Below, piece after piece: positions 34,521 through 47,732 of a stretch of 64,000 nucleotides of DNA; within the stretch, counting starts at the first letter, position 1; the number at the start of each line of letters is the position of its first letter. This DNA comes from Impatiens glandulifera (lineage: Eukaryota > Streptophyta > Magnoliopsida > Ericales > Balsaminaceae): assembly GCF_907164915.1 (NCBI RefSeq), contig NC_061867.1, forward strand, positions 716,001-780,000, read 5' to 3'. The translations under genes were made by a program, and so were the position numbers. Under the pieces are notes generated by a model. The model was not told the DNA's origin. It did no database searches and saw only the letters and a list, made by a program, of their open reading frames with translations.

Positions 34521-36299
34521 AATTAAAGAATTTATATTATAAATTAAAGTGAGCATCCAAACTTATCAACAAGCTAGGTCATAGTTTCTTGATGCTTCCG
34601 CAAGTTGCTTCAATTGTCCTTTATATTTCTTTATATTTCATTGAGGTTCCTTTTCTAATTGGTCCAATTTGAAAGATATATAAATGGGTCAAAACATTTC
34701 TATTTTTGTTATTTTTAAACATCAATTTTTATAATAATGTTATGTATTATTAAATTGTAAGATTTTCAAATAAAATAGAAAGTTTGAACACTTGTAACAT
34801 ATAAACATTTTCAATAAATTACATTTTTTTTAAAATAAAACTCATATATAATTTTTTTATATATAGAACAACTAGTGGTGTTATATGTTCTCATTATGTT
34901 CTTTTTATCTTAGCCCAACATGTATCTTCATATATCACATCAATTGTTTCTTTATTACAATCTCAATTAACTTGTTTTATAAATTTTTGCCAAGTGTGTG
35001 GTGTGAGGGCATGAATTGACTTTAGAACAATTTTTTTAAAAGGAATTAAATTATCTTCGAAAATGAATAAATAAATTATTTATATATATATATAAAGTTT
35101 TTTTAAAATATAGAAGAATAGTATTATATGCTCTCATTATGTTCTTCCCATCTTAACCCTATCATACTTTTGCCACACTATCGGCCCAAGTTTTGGGCTG
35201 CCCCATTTCGTAAAAAAGAAAATAGAATTATTTTTGACCTAGATCTAGTTTTAAAAAAATGGTTTTTGTTGAGATTTAAACCTATAATTAAAATAAAAAT
35301 TTTAATTTTTATCTTAAATCACTGTGTGACATTTTAAGTTTAAACAAACTAAAATTAACTATAAATTTTATATTTTAGTAAATGAGTTGTACTGAGAAGT
35401 GAAATGCTCTAGTACAATAGTTTGCTGAGTTTACCTAAGACCGGTCTTTGAATGTGGAAGCGGGGCAATGCGGGACATGTATTGACTTTTGAAGTTCTTT
35501 TTAAATGATTATATCATTAATTAAATAAGAAAATACATCAACGAAATTAATTTGTAAAAAAATATTAACAAAATAATAACAAATCTAAAGTAACTAAATA
35601 AAAATTAAAATGTTAAATAGTATGATAAATTTGTAAAATTAAAAATTTTAATAAAAAATCCAACAATCATTTATTTTTTTGGGGTGAGTTGGTAACTCTA
35701 AAGATATGTAACATTCAAGTAGAGAAGATCGAACAAACTAATTAAATGGTGTCAAAACAGTTTCTATTAAATATTCTAAACGATTGTGAAAATTGCTCTT
35801 GACCGATATTTTGATAAACAACGCCAAAAACCAAATAATAATTAATAATCTGCTTATATTAAAAAAAGTGATAAATTCATATAAATAATGGTAGTAAATT
35901 TTGAAAAAATATCTTCAATTAAAAGATTATTTTTAATGATTTTTTATTAAAAAAAAGGCGAAAAACAACTCTAGAAAAGCAGCTAAAAGGACAAAAATTC
36001 GAAAAATAATAACCAAGACAATTGGATTGGAAAATATAAAAAACAAACGATTCACCAACAATTAAGTTATTATTTGAATTACAAAAATCTAGAATGAAAA
36101 ATTAGATCTAGCTAAATAAGACGACGCATCGATTAAAACATACACCAACTTAAATTTAAATGGTAGAAAGATAAATGTTCAAAAAAAAATGATAACTTTT
36201 TTTTCAATAGATAGAAACCTTGTCAAAACTATTAAACGAAAGAATATTTGATGTTAAGAAAGATATAATGTTACTAAAAATACATTTTGCATGTCAAAC
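34521..36299. other. Repeat-rich spacer
   Basis: A degraded relative of the 3715-3993 MITE runs at about 35150-35455 (ends ggcccaagttttgggctgcc and ctaagaccggtcttt). Positions 35690-35960 resemble 7490-7740. No gene is seen. Confidence 0.45.
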
Positions 36300-37960
36300 A
36301 TAATTGTCAAGTTGGACACTTTTTTTAATTGAAGATCATCAATTAGGAGTTTTAGAAACCACGGTCAACTTGATAAGTTCTCTCTTTCAACAAAAACCCA
36401 AGCAATTGGGAACATGTGCTTATTGGCAACTCTATCAATTGTCGTTAATAATTCTCATTTGCTCTTACTTTTCAAGAAATACTCATTAAACCGATGATAA
36501 GTCTACATCCGACCAACCATCCACTTGATTCGTCTTTGGTGGTTTGTAGGATAAATGTACTTGTGTCATTATTTTTTTTCAACACCGCAATATACCTCTA
36601 CAAATCAGCAAACTCCTTATAATTGTTATCTTTAATTTCTTCCCATACAAAACCCTTGGCTCTTCTCATAAGGGATAAAGTGACATCACAATTTAATTGC
36701 TTCTTACATAATTATTGCATTGTCCTCACAGAAATGTCTAATGGCGATAAAATTCCGTCCCTAAATTTCAAATCAACATATCAGGAAGTAACCAACCAGT
36801 TATGATTGCCCGAATAACATTTTTCATGATCCAACTTTTGGTATATTGTCTTTACTAGCTAAAAAATCCACAAACAACCAATATTCGCACACTTTTTCCT
36901 CATTTGATAAGAGTCTTGTTTAAACCATTGTAGACTAACGCAACAATCACAAGTATAGTCTGTAATTGCAACTTTAATAATTTTTTTACTTTCAAAATAC
37001 ATTCCAATCATAAATTTTGTAGAACCATTAATTGATTATGCATTGTACGGTATACTCATAATTGGTCGTTTATTTGTTTGATGAGATATCATATTGTCAT
37101 CAAAACCTTCATAGTCACTATCATCATCCTATATGTAACAGTAGGATCACTCTCATCAATATATTCCAACAACTCATCTTTAGTCGCTTCACTATTATTT
37201 TCTTCACCATCTTCACAAATCTCTTCTTCTACGCATCTAACCTTTTCAACAATATTATTATGTTGATTCTCATCAACACCTTCCTTTTAAGCAAAAGAAT
37301 ATTTATCTACACGAATCTCTTCAGTTACAACCTCTTCATCAATAATATGTTGATTTTTATCCACCCTCAAAATCTTCCTTTTCTTCTTTAGATCCCAACC
37401 TCTTCATCAATATTATTATGTTGATTCTCATCAACACCCTCTTCTTCAACAACAAAATATTCCTCTACACGAATCTCTTCAACTACAACCTCTTCATACA
37501 AAATATGTTGGTTTTTATCAACACCCTCAAAATCTTCTTCAACAGCGAAATGTTCCTCTTCAGTCTAACTTGAACCCCTTCTTCGATATTAGGTTTAAAA
37601 TTTTCTTTGAAAATTTGTGACATTGTATCTTCTTCCACTATTCCAGCTTCAAGAGGCTCATCATGTTCATCTTTAAAATCAGTGTCTTATTCATTTTCAA
37701 TTTCATCATCTTCTTTACCTACTATATATTCACCGCCATCTTTAAGATATTGAAGATATTGGGCTCAAAGCAGAACTAACTTAGTTTAGACCATCATTAG
37801 GATCAAGATAAATAATAACCTCTAGACAACTCTTAAATAGATTTAAGACCTCCAACATGTGTTGTGTTGAAGGGACTTAAAAATCATCACCCTCATGATA
37901 CCAAAATCTAAAGAGAAACCCATTTTTATAGCCAAATGATTTAACAAACTCCATCAAATC
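36300..37960 (-). pseudogene. Decayed MuDR (MULE) transposase
   Basis: Reading the minus strand from about 37960, broken frames give MEFVKSFGYKNGFLFRFWYH (typical N-terminus of plant MULE transposases), then an acidic Glu/Asp-rich stretch, then FMIGMYFESKKIIKVAIT-like text and QDSYQMRKKCANIGC (MuDR DNA-binding domain). Next come MRRAKGFVWEEIKDNNYKEF and finally ANKHMFPIAWVFVERENLSS, which is the start of the catalytic MULE domain. Many stops and frameshifts interrupt it, and the rest of the DDE region and the zinc knuckle are missing, so it is inactive. Terminal inverted repeats were not located. Confidence 0.8.
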
Positions 37961-40210
37961 TCAAATACAAAATTAATCAACATCTCTAATGACTATCAGA
38001 TTTTCTTGCCGATAATGTATGAATCTCAAAAATTTATAAAAATTTAAGTGTGATGTTTGAAAAGTTATATAAAGTGAAATATTTAAAAGAGAATACAAAA
38101 TTCTAATTTCTTACTTAGTACATGGAGAAAAAAAAAATTGTCTTAGTGAAGTGTTTAAAGGATTCGTTTTCTTCAACCGAATATTTTTCTTAAATTTAGG
38201 ACCTGATCATTAGGTCAAATCTGAATTTCAGAATTAATAATAAGAATAATGTATGTATATACTCTAATAAGTTTAATAGCATAAGCTTAAGTTGTTGCAT
38301 GCTTTTTGAAAATTTCACATGTAGTTTATAATGATTTCAAAAAAAAAATCTAAATACATTTCAAAAAACACTAACTTCAATTAAAAAAACCCTAAAATTC
38401 AATAACCTATTTTTTCGATAAATATTTTACAAGGCTACTAAATGACGATTTTTCAATGATTCGGACCAATCATACGGAACATTAGTTCTTTTCTTTAAGT
38501 TTATCTGCTCTACTCCTCGTGATTTCCTTGTCATCTTAGGCAACTCTTCTATAAAATTGTATACTACTTCTATAGAGATATATATACACTATACGTGGAT
38601 CAATTTGATCTTCTTTGTTGTGATACTTATGCCTACTTGAAGTGCTTAATTAATACAATACATTTACATGAAGATGAATTTTTGACTTTAAATCCTTGTT
38701 TGCTGAACTTAGAATGTTTATTTCTAAGTTTGTTTGTTGATTTTATTCTTGAAGGTCCTATGCATGAGCTGTAATACCAATACCATAGATTTAAGGTTTA
38801 TCTATATTCGATCTGATTTTTTTATATATTAGCAAACTAAAAAAATTAAGCCTTTTATAAGATAATCAACAAAGTTAGTAAAACGATTTCATGAACAACT
38901 AGCAACCCTATATCCCTAAATCGAATTTCTTGTAAAAGGATTTTAAAAAAAATTAAATTCAATTTCAAGAAAAAAATTCTTAATTTCAATTTCAAGAACA
39001 CAAAACTCTTAATCAACTTCAAATTAAAAACACTAACTTCAATTAAAAAAAACCTAAAATTCAAGAACATTAATCATAAATTAAATTTCAAAAACTAAAA
39101 CCATATATTAACGATTCAAGTCGTAGATTAATAATTCAAACATACGTAGATTAAATATTCAAGTTGGAGAGTACATGATCGAGTTGTGAGACATGCTAGA
39201 AATGATTGGCTACCAGATGACCGTGAGCGTCGAGTTAGGAATGAACGGCTAGAGAAGATGACCGGTGAAACACAAAATAAAATGGAGTTTAGTCGGACTT
39301 AGAGCGAATCGCGAGGTGAAGAGGAGGGGAGTCGGGCTAGGGCAAGAGTAGTCGATGTCGCGAGATGAAGGGTAGGGGAGTCAAGCTAGGGTGAAAGGAA
39401 TGAAGTCGTGGATGAAGTTTAATTTGGATTGGGATAGATAAAGGCTCTTTCTTTTTATTTTTTGTTTTTAATGAATTGATATTTATTAAAAAAATAATAT
39501 ATGACCTTTAGAATTACATGTCACTATTAATCTTTTTTAATTATAAAGGTTATGTAATACATTTTTTTATATCATTTAAGACAAAATATCATTTTATATA
39601 AACTTGGCAATAAAGAAGAAGATGTCCTAAATTGTATTAAAGAGTGCTAATTTGTTATTTCGACCATAAATATATATTTTATGAAAGAGAATTGTGAAAA
39701 AAATAATAAAAATTATGTCTAAAAATATTAAATATTATAAGTTTGATTCTCCATTAAATCTTTTAAATTGAAGTTATAATCATCCCTTCTTTTTCGGATT
39801 GTATTATTTTTCTGTATTGAATTTGCAACAGTTAATCATATGAACATGTGTTTGACCAAAAACATTTATATATAATTATGTAATTTTTTTTTAAAAGTCA
39901 TGTATAAGTAAGAAACCTAAGTATTCTATTATTATCCACCCTAATTTTATTTGTATGTAAGCAATCTGAATTTATATATTAAAAGTAAAAAAAAGGGCAG
40001 ATGATTGCGTGTTTTTGGGTTTATAGTGGTGCTAGCTTACTGCACTGCCTCCTCGTGGATAGAGAAATCGTAACTTGCAAGCCATAGAAGAGGAGGGTCC
40101 ATTTCAATTCCATCTCAGATTTTGTGGGTCCCAATACAATATCTGGATGGCTCATGTTGCTTCGTCATCGGACGGCTACCATTCTTTCCCTAATTATTGT
40201 CTTAATTTAA
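37961..40210. other. Spacer, possibly MULE flank
   Basis: AT-rich. A GC-richer part at about 39180-39425 has a duplicated block (aggggagtcgggctaggg and aggggagtcaagctaggg). A second GC-richer island lies at 40010-40200. No open frame resembles a protein. Confidence 0.45.
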
Positions 40211-40302
40211 TAGGTTAATAAAATGGGATAATTTGATGAAATAACCCACACTCTTTAGTTTAGCTGTGATGAATATACAATTAGCTCCTAACAAAACTTC
40301 GG

Positions 40303-40801
40303 AAAATAATTAGGGGTATTCAATAATACTGGGTATAAATCGAATATTCGATAAAATTTGAATTTTATTTTCAATTTTCGAATTAAATTTTAAACTAATT
40401 TGAATTCAAATATGGTTTTTGAATTGATTTTCGAGTTTGGGTTTTAATTCGAAAATCGAATTCATTTTTTATTATTTATTCTTCCAAACTTAATTTTAAA
40501 AAAAATTAAAATAATCAAATTAGAATATTTTGAATTCGAGATTTAATAATAAAAAAAATATGAAATAAAAGCAATAGTGATCTAGTGGTAGAATAGTACT
40601 ATGACACGTTACAGGCTCGGATTCAATTCCCGACTGGTGCAATTGATTTTGAGTTATGCTAGTTCTCATTTATTCTAAAAAATTAAAAAATTGAATTCCG
40701 TTCGGTTTTTGAATTGGCTAAAAAAATAAAAATTCAAATAAATCGAACCGATGAACTCGAATAACCCGAAAACCGAACCGATGAACACTCCTATAAATAA
40801 C
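40303..40801. mobile_element. hAT-like element nested in 40230-41099
   Basis: The body 40311-40793 starts taggggtattca and ends tgaacactccta, an imperfect terminal inverted repeat. The flanks aaaataat and taaataac (6 of 8 identical) fit a decayed 8-bp duplication. The inside is rich in words like cgaaaatcgaa and aaccgaaccgatgaac. It in turn contains a family B SINE. Confidence 0.6.
40568..40692 (+). mobile_element. SINE-like element, family B copy 3
   Basis: The head has tagtgatctagtggtagaat and the B-box-like ggctcggattcaattcccga. The tail region reads tgctagttctcatttattct and then an A-rich tract, matching the 3' ends at 22729-22850 and 34385-34520. Confidence 0.6.
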
Positions 40802-41099
40802 TACTTTCCCAGTGTTATATCGAAAATACTCCGTCGCATCAAGCGTCGCGTCACTCTAATTTGTTGGAGTCTCACGATGGCGGTCGCGTCACGCGACGTC
40901 ACGCTCAACGAATACAAAACCCTAATTCATTGGAGTCTCACGGTAGCGGTCGCATCAGGCGATGACACACTCGACAAATTATAGTTCCGTCGCGTCACGT
41001 GAAGAGATATTTTCGTCCGAAAAGTTATTTTTACAAAGTTTACGAGGCGATGATCATTTCCCCAAAATAAAGGCATTATTATGGTCATTTCATCAAATT

Positions 41100-44000
41100 T
41101 CTCAATAAATTGTTCGGATATTAATCTGTCTTTGTTTGAAATGATTTACGTGTTAATTTTTTCGAAAGAGTTAATATCCCCTAAACCCTTGATTACATTT
41201 TCCATAGATACACTCATATTTTGATTGTACACAGTCATTGGAGGCCTTACCTTACCGACATATGTTGTAAAGTCTTCAATAACATTCTTTTATTTGTCTT
41301 TCTCTTAATAAGTCATCACCAAATTCAAACTTTTATTTTTATAAATAAATAAATAAAATAGACAGGTCAATAAGTCTTTGTTCATTGAGATTATTTAAAT
41401 AATTATAACAAAAAAAAATAAAAAATTAAAACATTCTCTTATTCCAACTCTATTCAATTCACTAATCAAAATGTTAAAATATTATTATATATATTTTTAA
41501 TTATATATTTTATCATTATATATTAATACATTTATAATCTTTTTATCAAAAAAATATATATAATTTTCTTCAAAATTATAAACAATTATTATTTTTTCCA
41601 ATAATCAGGTTATTTAAAAATATATATAATTTTCTTTAAAATTGAGAGTTTTTTATTATCGATTGGTAGTCAAAACTCTTAATTGGCTGAAATTTGGTAA
41701 TTAATTTAATTACATTAATATTTTATTAATTTATAAATATCAATTTGACAATTTAATCGCTAATTTAACATTATAATAATAAATAAGAAACAAACGGGAC
41801 ACACACAGTATGAGGTGGAAACGCACCATAGAAGAAGATGGCCACTGGGATGACATCATTAATCATCGTCAATCAAAGGAGGCCGACAGAAAGAAGAGGG
41901 TTTCTAATCGGACGGCTAAGAAAGAGAGATGAATGTGCATGCGCAAAAATTAGTGAGAGAAAGTGGGACCCATTAATGTCTTCTTCTTCTTGGATGAGCA
42001 GTCCCACTACTGATAAAAAAGCGGGCACCACCACCATCGCCTCTCCGCCTTTTTCTCTTCACACGTGTCGCTTATTCACTTAATCGCCGTTATGGATCCT
42101 ACCATATCCGTCTCACGGCCGTTAGGTGCTATTTCTTCATTTCAATAATATAAATAAACACAATTTATCTATTTTAATATTTTTATTTGGTTTCGGTGCT
42201 CTTTCTTCTCTTTTAATATAAAAACCCATTTTCTGAAGGTTTGGAATATAATAATAAAAATAAAAATAAAAATAAAGTTAATGGCACAATAAAAAAAATA
42301 TGATATGGAGCGAAAATAAATAAAAATAAAAAATATTAGTTAATAGGTCAGTGAGTTCTTAAGTTCTCGACCGACTCTAACAGCATTCCGAAATTAATCT
42401 CAGAAAAAATCATAATGTTGTGATATGCATTAAATAATTGAAATGTTAACTCAATTATGTTAGCATCAATCTAAATTTTTCTAACAATTATTTAAAGAGT
42501 TTGTGATGACATGATGAATCCTAACAATGAATAGTAATTTATTTATATTAAAAATAATAAGAAATAGATGAAAATTATTTTACCCAACAAATTGTCCACT
42601 CTTAAATCTTTAAGAAAATGAATAATTCTTCGACTTATTATGTCGCTTTTCATACGAATAGAACGACTACAATTATTGAATGTTCAACGATTTTCGTAAT
42701 ACTATTTGGGATGATAATTAGGCGCCGATAAAATTAAAATTCAAATACATCTTTTTAAAAATTAAGATTTAAATGGATTAAAAAAATAGAATTAAAGTTG
42801 GTTTGAAAGAAAAACGATAAAAAAAAAAAAAAAAACTTAAAAGGAAATCAACACGCATGTCCCATTGATTAATTAAAATTAAATATATTCTCATAAAGTT
42901 GAACTCATCTTAAATTTATTTAACAACTGAATTATTCCAATAAAATAGAATGATACAAAATTGATAGTAAAAATATTTGATTCATTTAAATTCGATAATT
43001 AAATTAGTCATTTTAATATTTTATTTATTTATTTATAAATATCTTAAATACAATTTTATATAATTTTAATAACAACGAGACTCAAACTTTAAGATTTGAA
43101 ATAATTTTTTTTTAAATTTCTCCAATTTTACCATTCAAATATATTATTAGCTTCATACTTTTTTGTCATAATTGTAATTTTTTATTATTAAATTAAAAGG
43201 TCAGGTGATATATTCATATTTAGTATGGAATTTAAATTAAATTAGATGTAATTTTTTTTAATAAAATAATTTGATAATTTAAAACGTGCTACATAAAACT
43301 TTATTTATAACAAAAATTTTGCTGTTAATAAAATAGAATATAAATTACCAAAAAGATATAAAGGGAGACCATAATCAACAACCCTCTACATCATATAAAC
43401 TTTATCAATATATAAAGAAAGACCTTTGAGTCAATATATTTATTCCATCAAATATATAATAATATTCATCATAATAATAAATATATATTAACCATGAACA
43501 CCAAACTTTAATTCTCATAAAAACCAAATTTAATTAAAGTTGACAAATTTTGACTAGTTTCGTTTTATTTTAAATTCTTGCACAATCTATCTTTTATATA
43601 TATAATATCATTCCTTAGGGCTTGTTTGATCATAGATTTTTTCATTATAAATTAATAAAGATAAAAGTATATTTTTAAGCTATTTTTGAATTAAGGAAAA
43701 CTAACATGATAGTTACAGTTATATCTCCACTTCTATGAATAGAACGTTTTCAAATTAAATCAAACGCGCGACATTTTGATCTTAAATCGACCTTTACAAC
43801 CCAACTATCTTGTTGAGTTATAGTTCATACATTACTATTTTTACTATTATTATTTTATCCAATGTGTGCTTAATTTTCTAAAGGTGTGAATTTTAAAGTT
43901 ACTGCAATGAATGGTGATGATATAAAGTTAAAGTGAAATTAATCAATGCAACTGAAAAATATATATAAAAAAAGACCCACGATCGAAGAGGACACTATAA

Positions 44001-44640
44001 TTGCCAATTAATCATAAATTTTGACCCAATCAGTAAAAAAGTCTCTACCAAACCAATTTTGACTTTTTTTAAATCTGCTTTTGTTTTAAAAAAAATGTGT
44101 TTGTTTGTAATATTAAATTTGTGAAAAAAGGTAATTTTCTTTTAATAATATATTTTAATTTAAAATTTATATGTTGGAGGGTCCTAATACTTCCTTACAA
44201 TCTAATTACTATTTTATTTTATAAAAAAAATTAATTTGAATCAAATAACACAAGTATAGTCTTTAATTAATATACAAAGTGGTTTAATAAAAGAAATAAA
44301 TTATGAATATTGAGTTTAGTATTTTCTACATCAAACAAGTCTTGAATATTGTTGAAATAGTTGACAACATTGTCAACATACTTAGTGTTATTTAATTACT
44401 TTAATCTTTTAACAATTAACTATTAATTTTCACATAATTAAGATTATTTGAAAATTAGTATCATGTTATAAGTACCATCACTCTCATAATTACAGTCACT
44501 TTTAAAATTTGACAAAAGTAAGAAATGAACTTTGACCTGTTTTTGAAAAATATTTATATATACTAATTTAATTTTTAATATATTTGTTTGATTTTCTTCA
44601 ATAGTTATATTTTTATCATTCTACTTAAATTATTATTATT
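41100..44640. other. Intergenic AT-rich DNA, no gene supported
   Basis: A GC-richer island lies at 41810-42130, with an open frame of 81 codons (41838-42083), ACGTGTCG and gtgggaccc words. The frame shows no family resemblance and is not called. Positions 42340-42720 belong to the dispersed repeat also seen near 27340 and 57500. A MITE-like end (gggcttgtttgatcatagat) starts near 43618. Confidence 0.5.
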
Positions 44641-44647
44641 CTCACAA

Positions 44648-45090
44648 CATCACTTTAAACTCAATTCTTCCATAAAATAACGGGAAGGGTTGCGCGCAAG
44701 TTGAGTGACTAGGTGCACAAGAGTACTTCGCGCCACAACCATCTCTTGAGAATATTTGGAGTTTGAATTGGGTCTTTATGCCTCTCTAGATTATAAACTA
44801 TAGATGGTTATGTTGTTGAACAAAATTCAACCATGTCGGGACAATTTTTTTTTTAAAAAAAGTGAATGACTATTATTTTCATTACATGACTTTAAGCTCA
44901 ATTCTTCCATAATATAACGGGTAGGGTTGTGCGCAAACTGAGTGACGTAAGTACACAAGAGTGCTTCGCGCTGCAACCATGATCTCTTCTCTTGAGAGTA
45001 TATGGAGTTTGAAGTAAGTCTTTATGCTTCTAGATTCTAATATTTAACAGAATTCTATCCTATCGAGACAATTTTTAAAAAACTAGTGAA
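44648..45090. repeat. Tandem pair of ~230-bp SINE-like units
   Basis: Units start near 44659 and 44893 with ctcaattcttccataa. Both continue ggttgygcgcaa, then gtgcttcgcgc-like words, tctcttgaga, ggagtttgaa and ctttatgc, and end gacaattttt plus T/A-rich DNA. The unit length, the T-rich end and an agtttgaattgg word resembling a decayed B box would fit a SINE, but the head is too diverged for certainty. Confidence 0.6.
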
Positions 45091-45324
45091 AATAATTTTA
45101 ATTTTGTTTGGTACGAAAAATAAATATGACTAAATTAAATTAAACTTTTTTAAGGTAAAATTTGAATGAAAAAGTGATTTTTATTAAAATTTTAAATCAA
45201 AATTATAAAAAAAAACTCTTTGATTTTTTTAACAAAGTAAATGGTTTTAGTTTTGATAAAAAAAAAAATCTAAACAAAATTCACTGTTTAAATCTAAATT
45301 CCAATCACATTAGATTTGACACTT

Positions 45325-45450
45325 TTATAAATTAGAGTTTATTTTATGAAAGAATCTAATAAGATATTTTAATGAATATATATATATATATATTATAAAT
45401 TAGAGTTTATTTTATGAAAGAATCTAATAGGATATTTTAATGAATATATA
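45325..45450. repeat. 69-bp tandem duplication
   Basis: Two nearly identical units beginning tataaattagagtttatttt at 45325 and 45394, each ending in a (TA)n run. Confidence 0.85.
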
Positions 45451-45967
45451 TTTATATATTTTGATTGTTATATTTTTAATAAATATTTAATCAGAAATAA
45501 AGGTTTAGTTTATTATATTTAAAAAGATTAAATAATTTCATTAAAATGTTTTTTTATACTAATTTGTTAAAGGGAATAAAATTCAGATATTTATTTATTT
45601 TAATGTATAATAAATAAAGAAAATTGACTTTCTTATTATTTAGTTAATAAAAATAAGAAAAAAAGTTGTTTAGGCACCATAAGATATACAATTATACATA
45701 GAGACATCCACCCACAAACAAAAAGTTAACATTTTTTAAAATTTTAATTATACCCATTTATTATTTATTAATTCTCCAACCCCACTAAGAAAACATTTTT
45801 AAATCTTTTTATTTCTCTATTATACATACCCATATCAATATCAAGAAAGTGCTTTCCACACAAGTTCCACATAGAAGCCACTAAAACATTCCTTTTTCCA
45901 GTTCTTCAGAAATCAGAACCCATTGAAAAGCATACATTATCTTCTTCTTCTTCCTTACTCTTCTTCA
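45451..45967 (+). promoter_or_regulatory. DOF gene promoter and leader region
   Basis: The last 150 bp before the DOF start codon become C/T-rich (cttcttcttcttccttactc), as in plant leaders. Nothing more specific can be supported. Confidence 0.4.
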
Positions 45968-47013
45968 ATGGATACTGTCCAATGGCCACACCCAGTACAG
46001 GTATAATTCTTCTATCTGTCCTTTGATCATGTATATATATATATAGATATGAAAAAGATCAAATTTTGAATATCATTTTAGTGGGTTAAGATTTGTGAAA
46101 AAGTACATCTATCTCTTTCATGTTCTCTTCTTTTTGTTTGATAGTGGTATTAAAGTGAGTGCAAATGCAAAATTACTCTGTTTTGATTTTCTGACCTCCT
46201 TTTTAGGAGATAGTGGTGAAGCCAATGGAAGAAATTCAAAACCCATCTGCTAATTTACAGAGAAGAGGAATTAGGCCACCTCAGAAAGAACAAGCTGTGA
46301 ATTGTCCAAGATGTAATTCAACAAACACAAAATTCTGTTATTATAACAATTACAGTCTTTCTCAACCAAGATACTTTTGTAAGACTTGTAAAAGGTATTG
46401 GACTGAAGGTGGATCTTTGAGAAATATTCCTGTTGGTGGAGCTTCAAGGAAGAACAAGAGATCATCATCATCATCATCATCATCAGTGATGAAGAACAAG
46501 ATGCATCATGATAATCTGGTTGTGAATCCGCCCAAGATTATTGAACAAGGGAGGGATCTTAATTTGGGTTTCCCATCAGAGTTGATTCATGTTCCTGGTT
46601 TTGATTCGAGTGAGAATGGAAGAAACCCATTGAAGAATTCTTCTAGTTCGGCTTTGGAATTGTTGACAGGGATTAATCTGAATGGTGGGGGTGGGGGTAA
46701 TTTCATGCCCATGTCTATTTCTGATTCGGATCCGATTTACCCATCTGGGTTTTCTCTTCATCATGAGTTTAAACCAACTTTGGGTTTCTCTTTAGAGGGG
46801 ATTGGGAATTATGGGAATGTTCATCAAGATAGGATTTTGTTTCCTTTTGAAGATTTGAAACAGGTTTCTAATAACAACTCTGATCATGGAGTAATAGGAG
46901 GAGGAGGAGGAGGTTCTTCTTCTAGTCATCATGGGTATTGGCATGGAGTCTTGGGTGGCGGTGGAGCCGGCGCCGGCGCCGGCGATGGTGGTGGTGGAGG
47001 AGCACCTTGGTAA
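45968..47013 (+). CDS. DOF zinc-finger transcription factor (DOF4.6/DOF1.8-like)
   Basis: Plant-specific nuclear factor that binds AAAG cores. Two exons, 45968-46000 ([11 protein letters not shown]) and 46207-47013, make 840 nt and 279 aa. The start and [10 protein letters not shown] at the junction are characteristic of the vascular DOF subgroup that includes Arabidopsis DOF4.6 and DOF1.8, from memory. The C2C2 DOF finger (about residues 40-90) reads [20 protein letters not shown], then [20 protein letters not shown] and [12 protein letters not shown], with all four Cys present. A poly-Ser run follows, encoded by a (TCA)n microsatellite, and a Gly-rich tail ends GGGGGAPW. The short first exon with a single intron before the finger is usual for the group. 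A role in vascular development is inferred only. Confidence 0.92.
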
Positions 47014-47732
47014 AGAAACTGAGATAGAAAATAATCTGGTTAATTAATATTTAGTAATTTTACCTTCTTTTTTTTTTGTTCATTTTGTTTACATGGTGGT
47101 GGGTGATTTTGTTTTTTTAGAAAATCTTGATGGGGTTTGGTTTGATTGTTAATTTGCTTGCATTTTATTTATGATTAACTAACAAGATAATAGGATTTTT
47201 ATGAGGTTTTTTCTTGTATGGTGGATTTAATTATTATTTAGTAATAGGATTTGGGTTGGATCGGATCGGATCCTTTATTTATGGGGGATGATATTGGAAG
47301 TAGGTATAATGATGAAAAGTGATATTCATAATGCATAGTTAACGGCACCATGTGTGTGAAATGTGATTGAAATCACAACCTCTCCCCCACCCACCTGCTC
47401 CAACTGATGAATTTTTTTATAAAAAAAATTGTTTATTAAAATTTGGATAACTGTCTTTTATTTAAGAAAAAAGAAACATTAGAATGTAACATTAAAAGTT
47501 AAACAAACAAAAACAAAACCTTTAGATGTTGCTCCCCATCTTCAACCATTGAGATGATGGCTTTTTCATGCCATGTTCCCCTCATCTACTATTTTTTTCA
47601 TGTCGATAGATTTGAGAAAAGATTTGACTAAACAAAACAACTAGGGTCCTTATTCTTTTAGGGACCCACCTACATTCTTCTAGGTAAGGCAAGTGTCTCT
47701 AAGGCCTTGTTTGATCTAATAGTTATTGGGGT
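47014..47732 (+). other. DOF 3' UTR and spacer
   Basis: Non-coding. A small direct repeat, ggatcggatcggatc, lies at about 47259. The spacer ends in ggccttgtttgatctaatag, a MITE-like word, just before the composite retroposon. Confidence 0.45.

Larger units (their letters stand above)
40230..41099. mobile_element. Nested element with 17-bp inverted ends
   Basis: The left end aatttgatgaaataacc (40230-40246) is inverted at the right end ggtcatttcatcaaatt (41083-41099) with one mismatch. Inside lies a second element (40311-40793) and a 66-bp minisatellite pair with tggagtctcacg at 40865 and 40931. The class of the outer element is unclear. Confidence 0.55.

Noticed and set aside
37062..37391. 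109-codon + strand open frame rich in Ile/Phe/Leu
   Set aside because: It is the antisense of the acidic region of the MULE transposase pseudogene.
40040..40070. miR408-like word (ctgcactgcctcctcgtgg)
   Set aside because: It shares only the first 11 bases with miR408, and no convincing star arm or hairpin lies nearby.
41838..42083. 81-codon open frame in a GC-richer island
   Set aside because: Low-complexity Ser/Thr/Arg translation without any family match. It may be promoter-like DNA.
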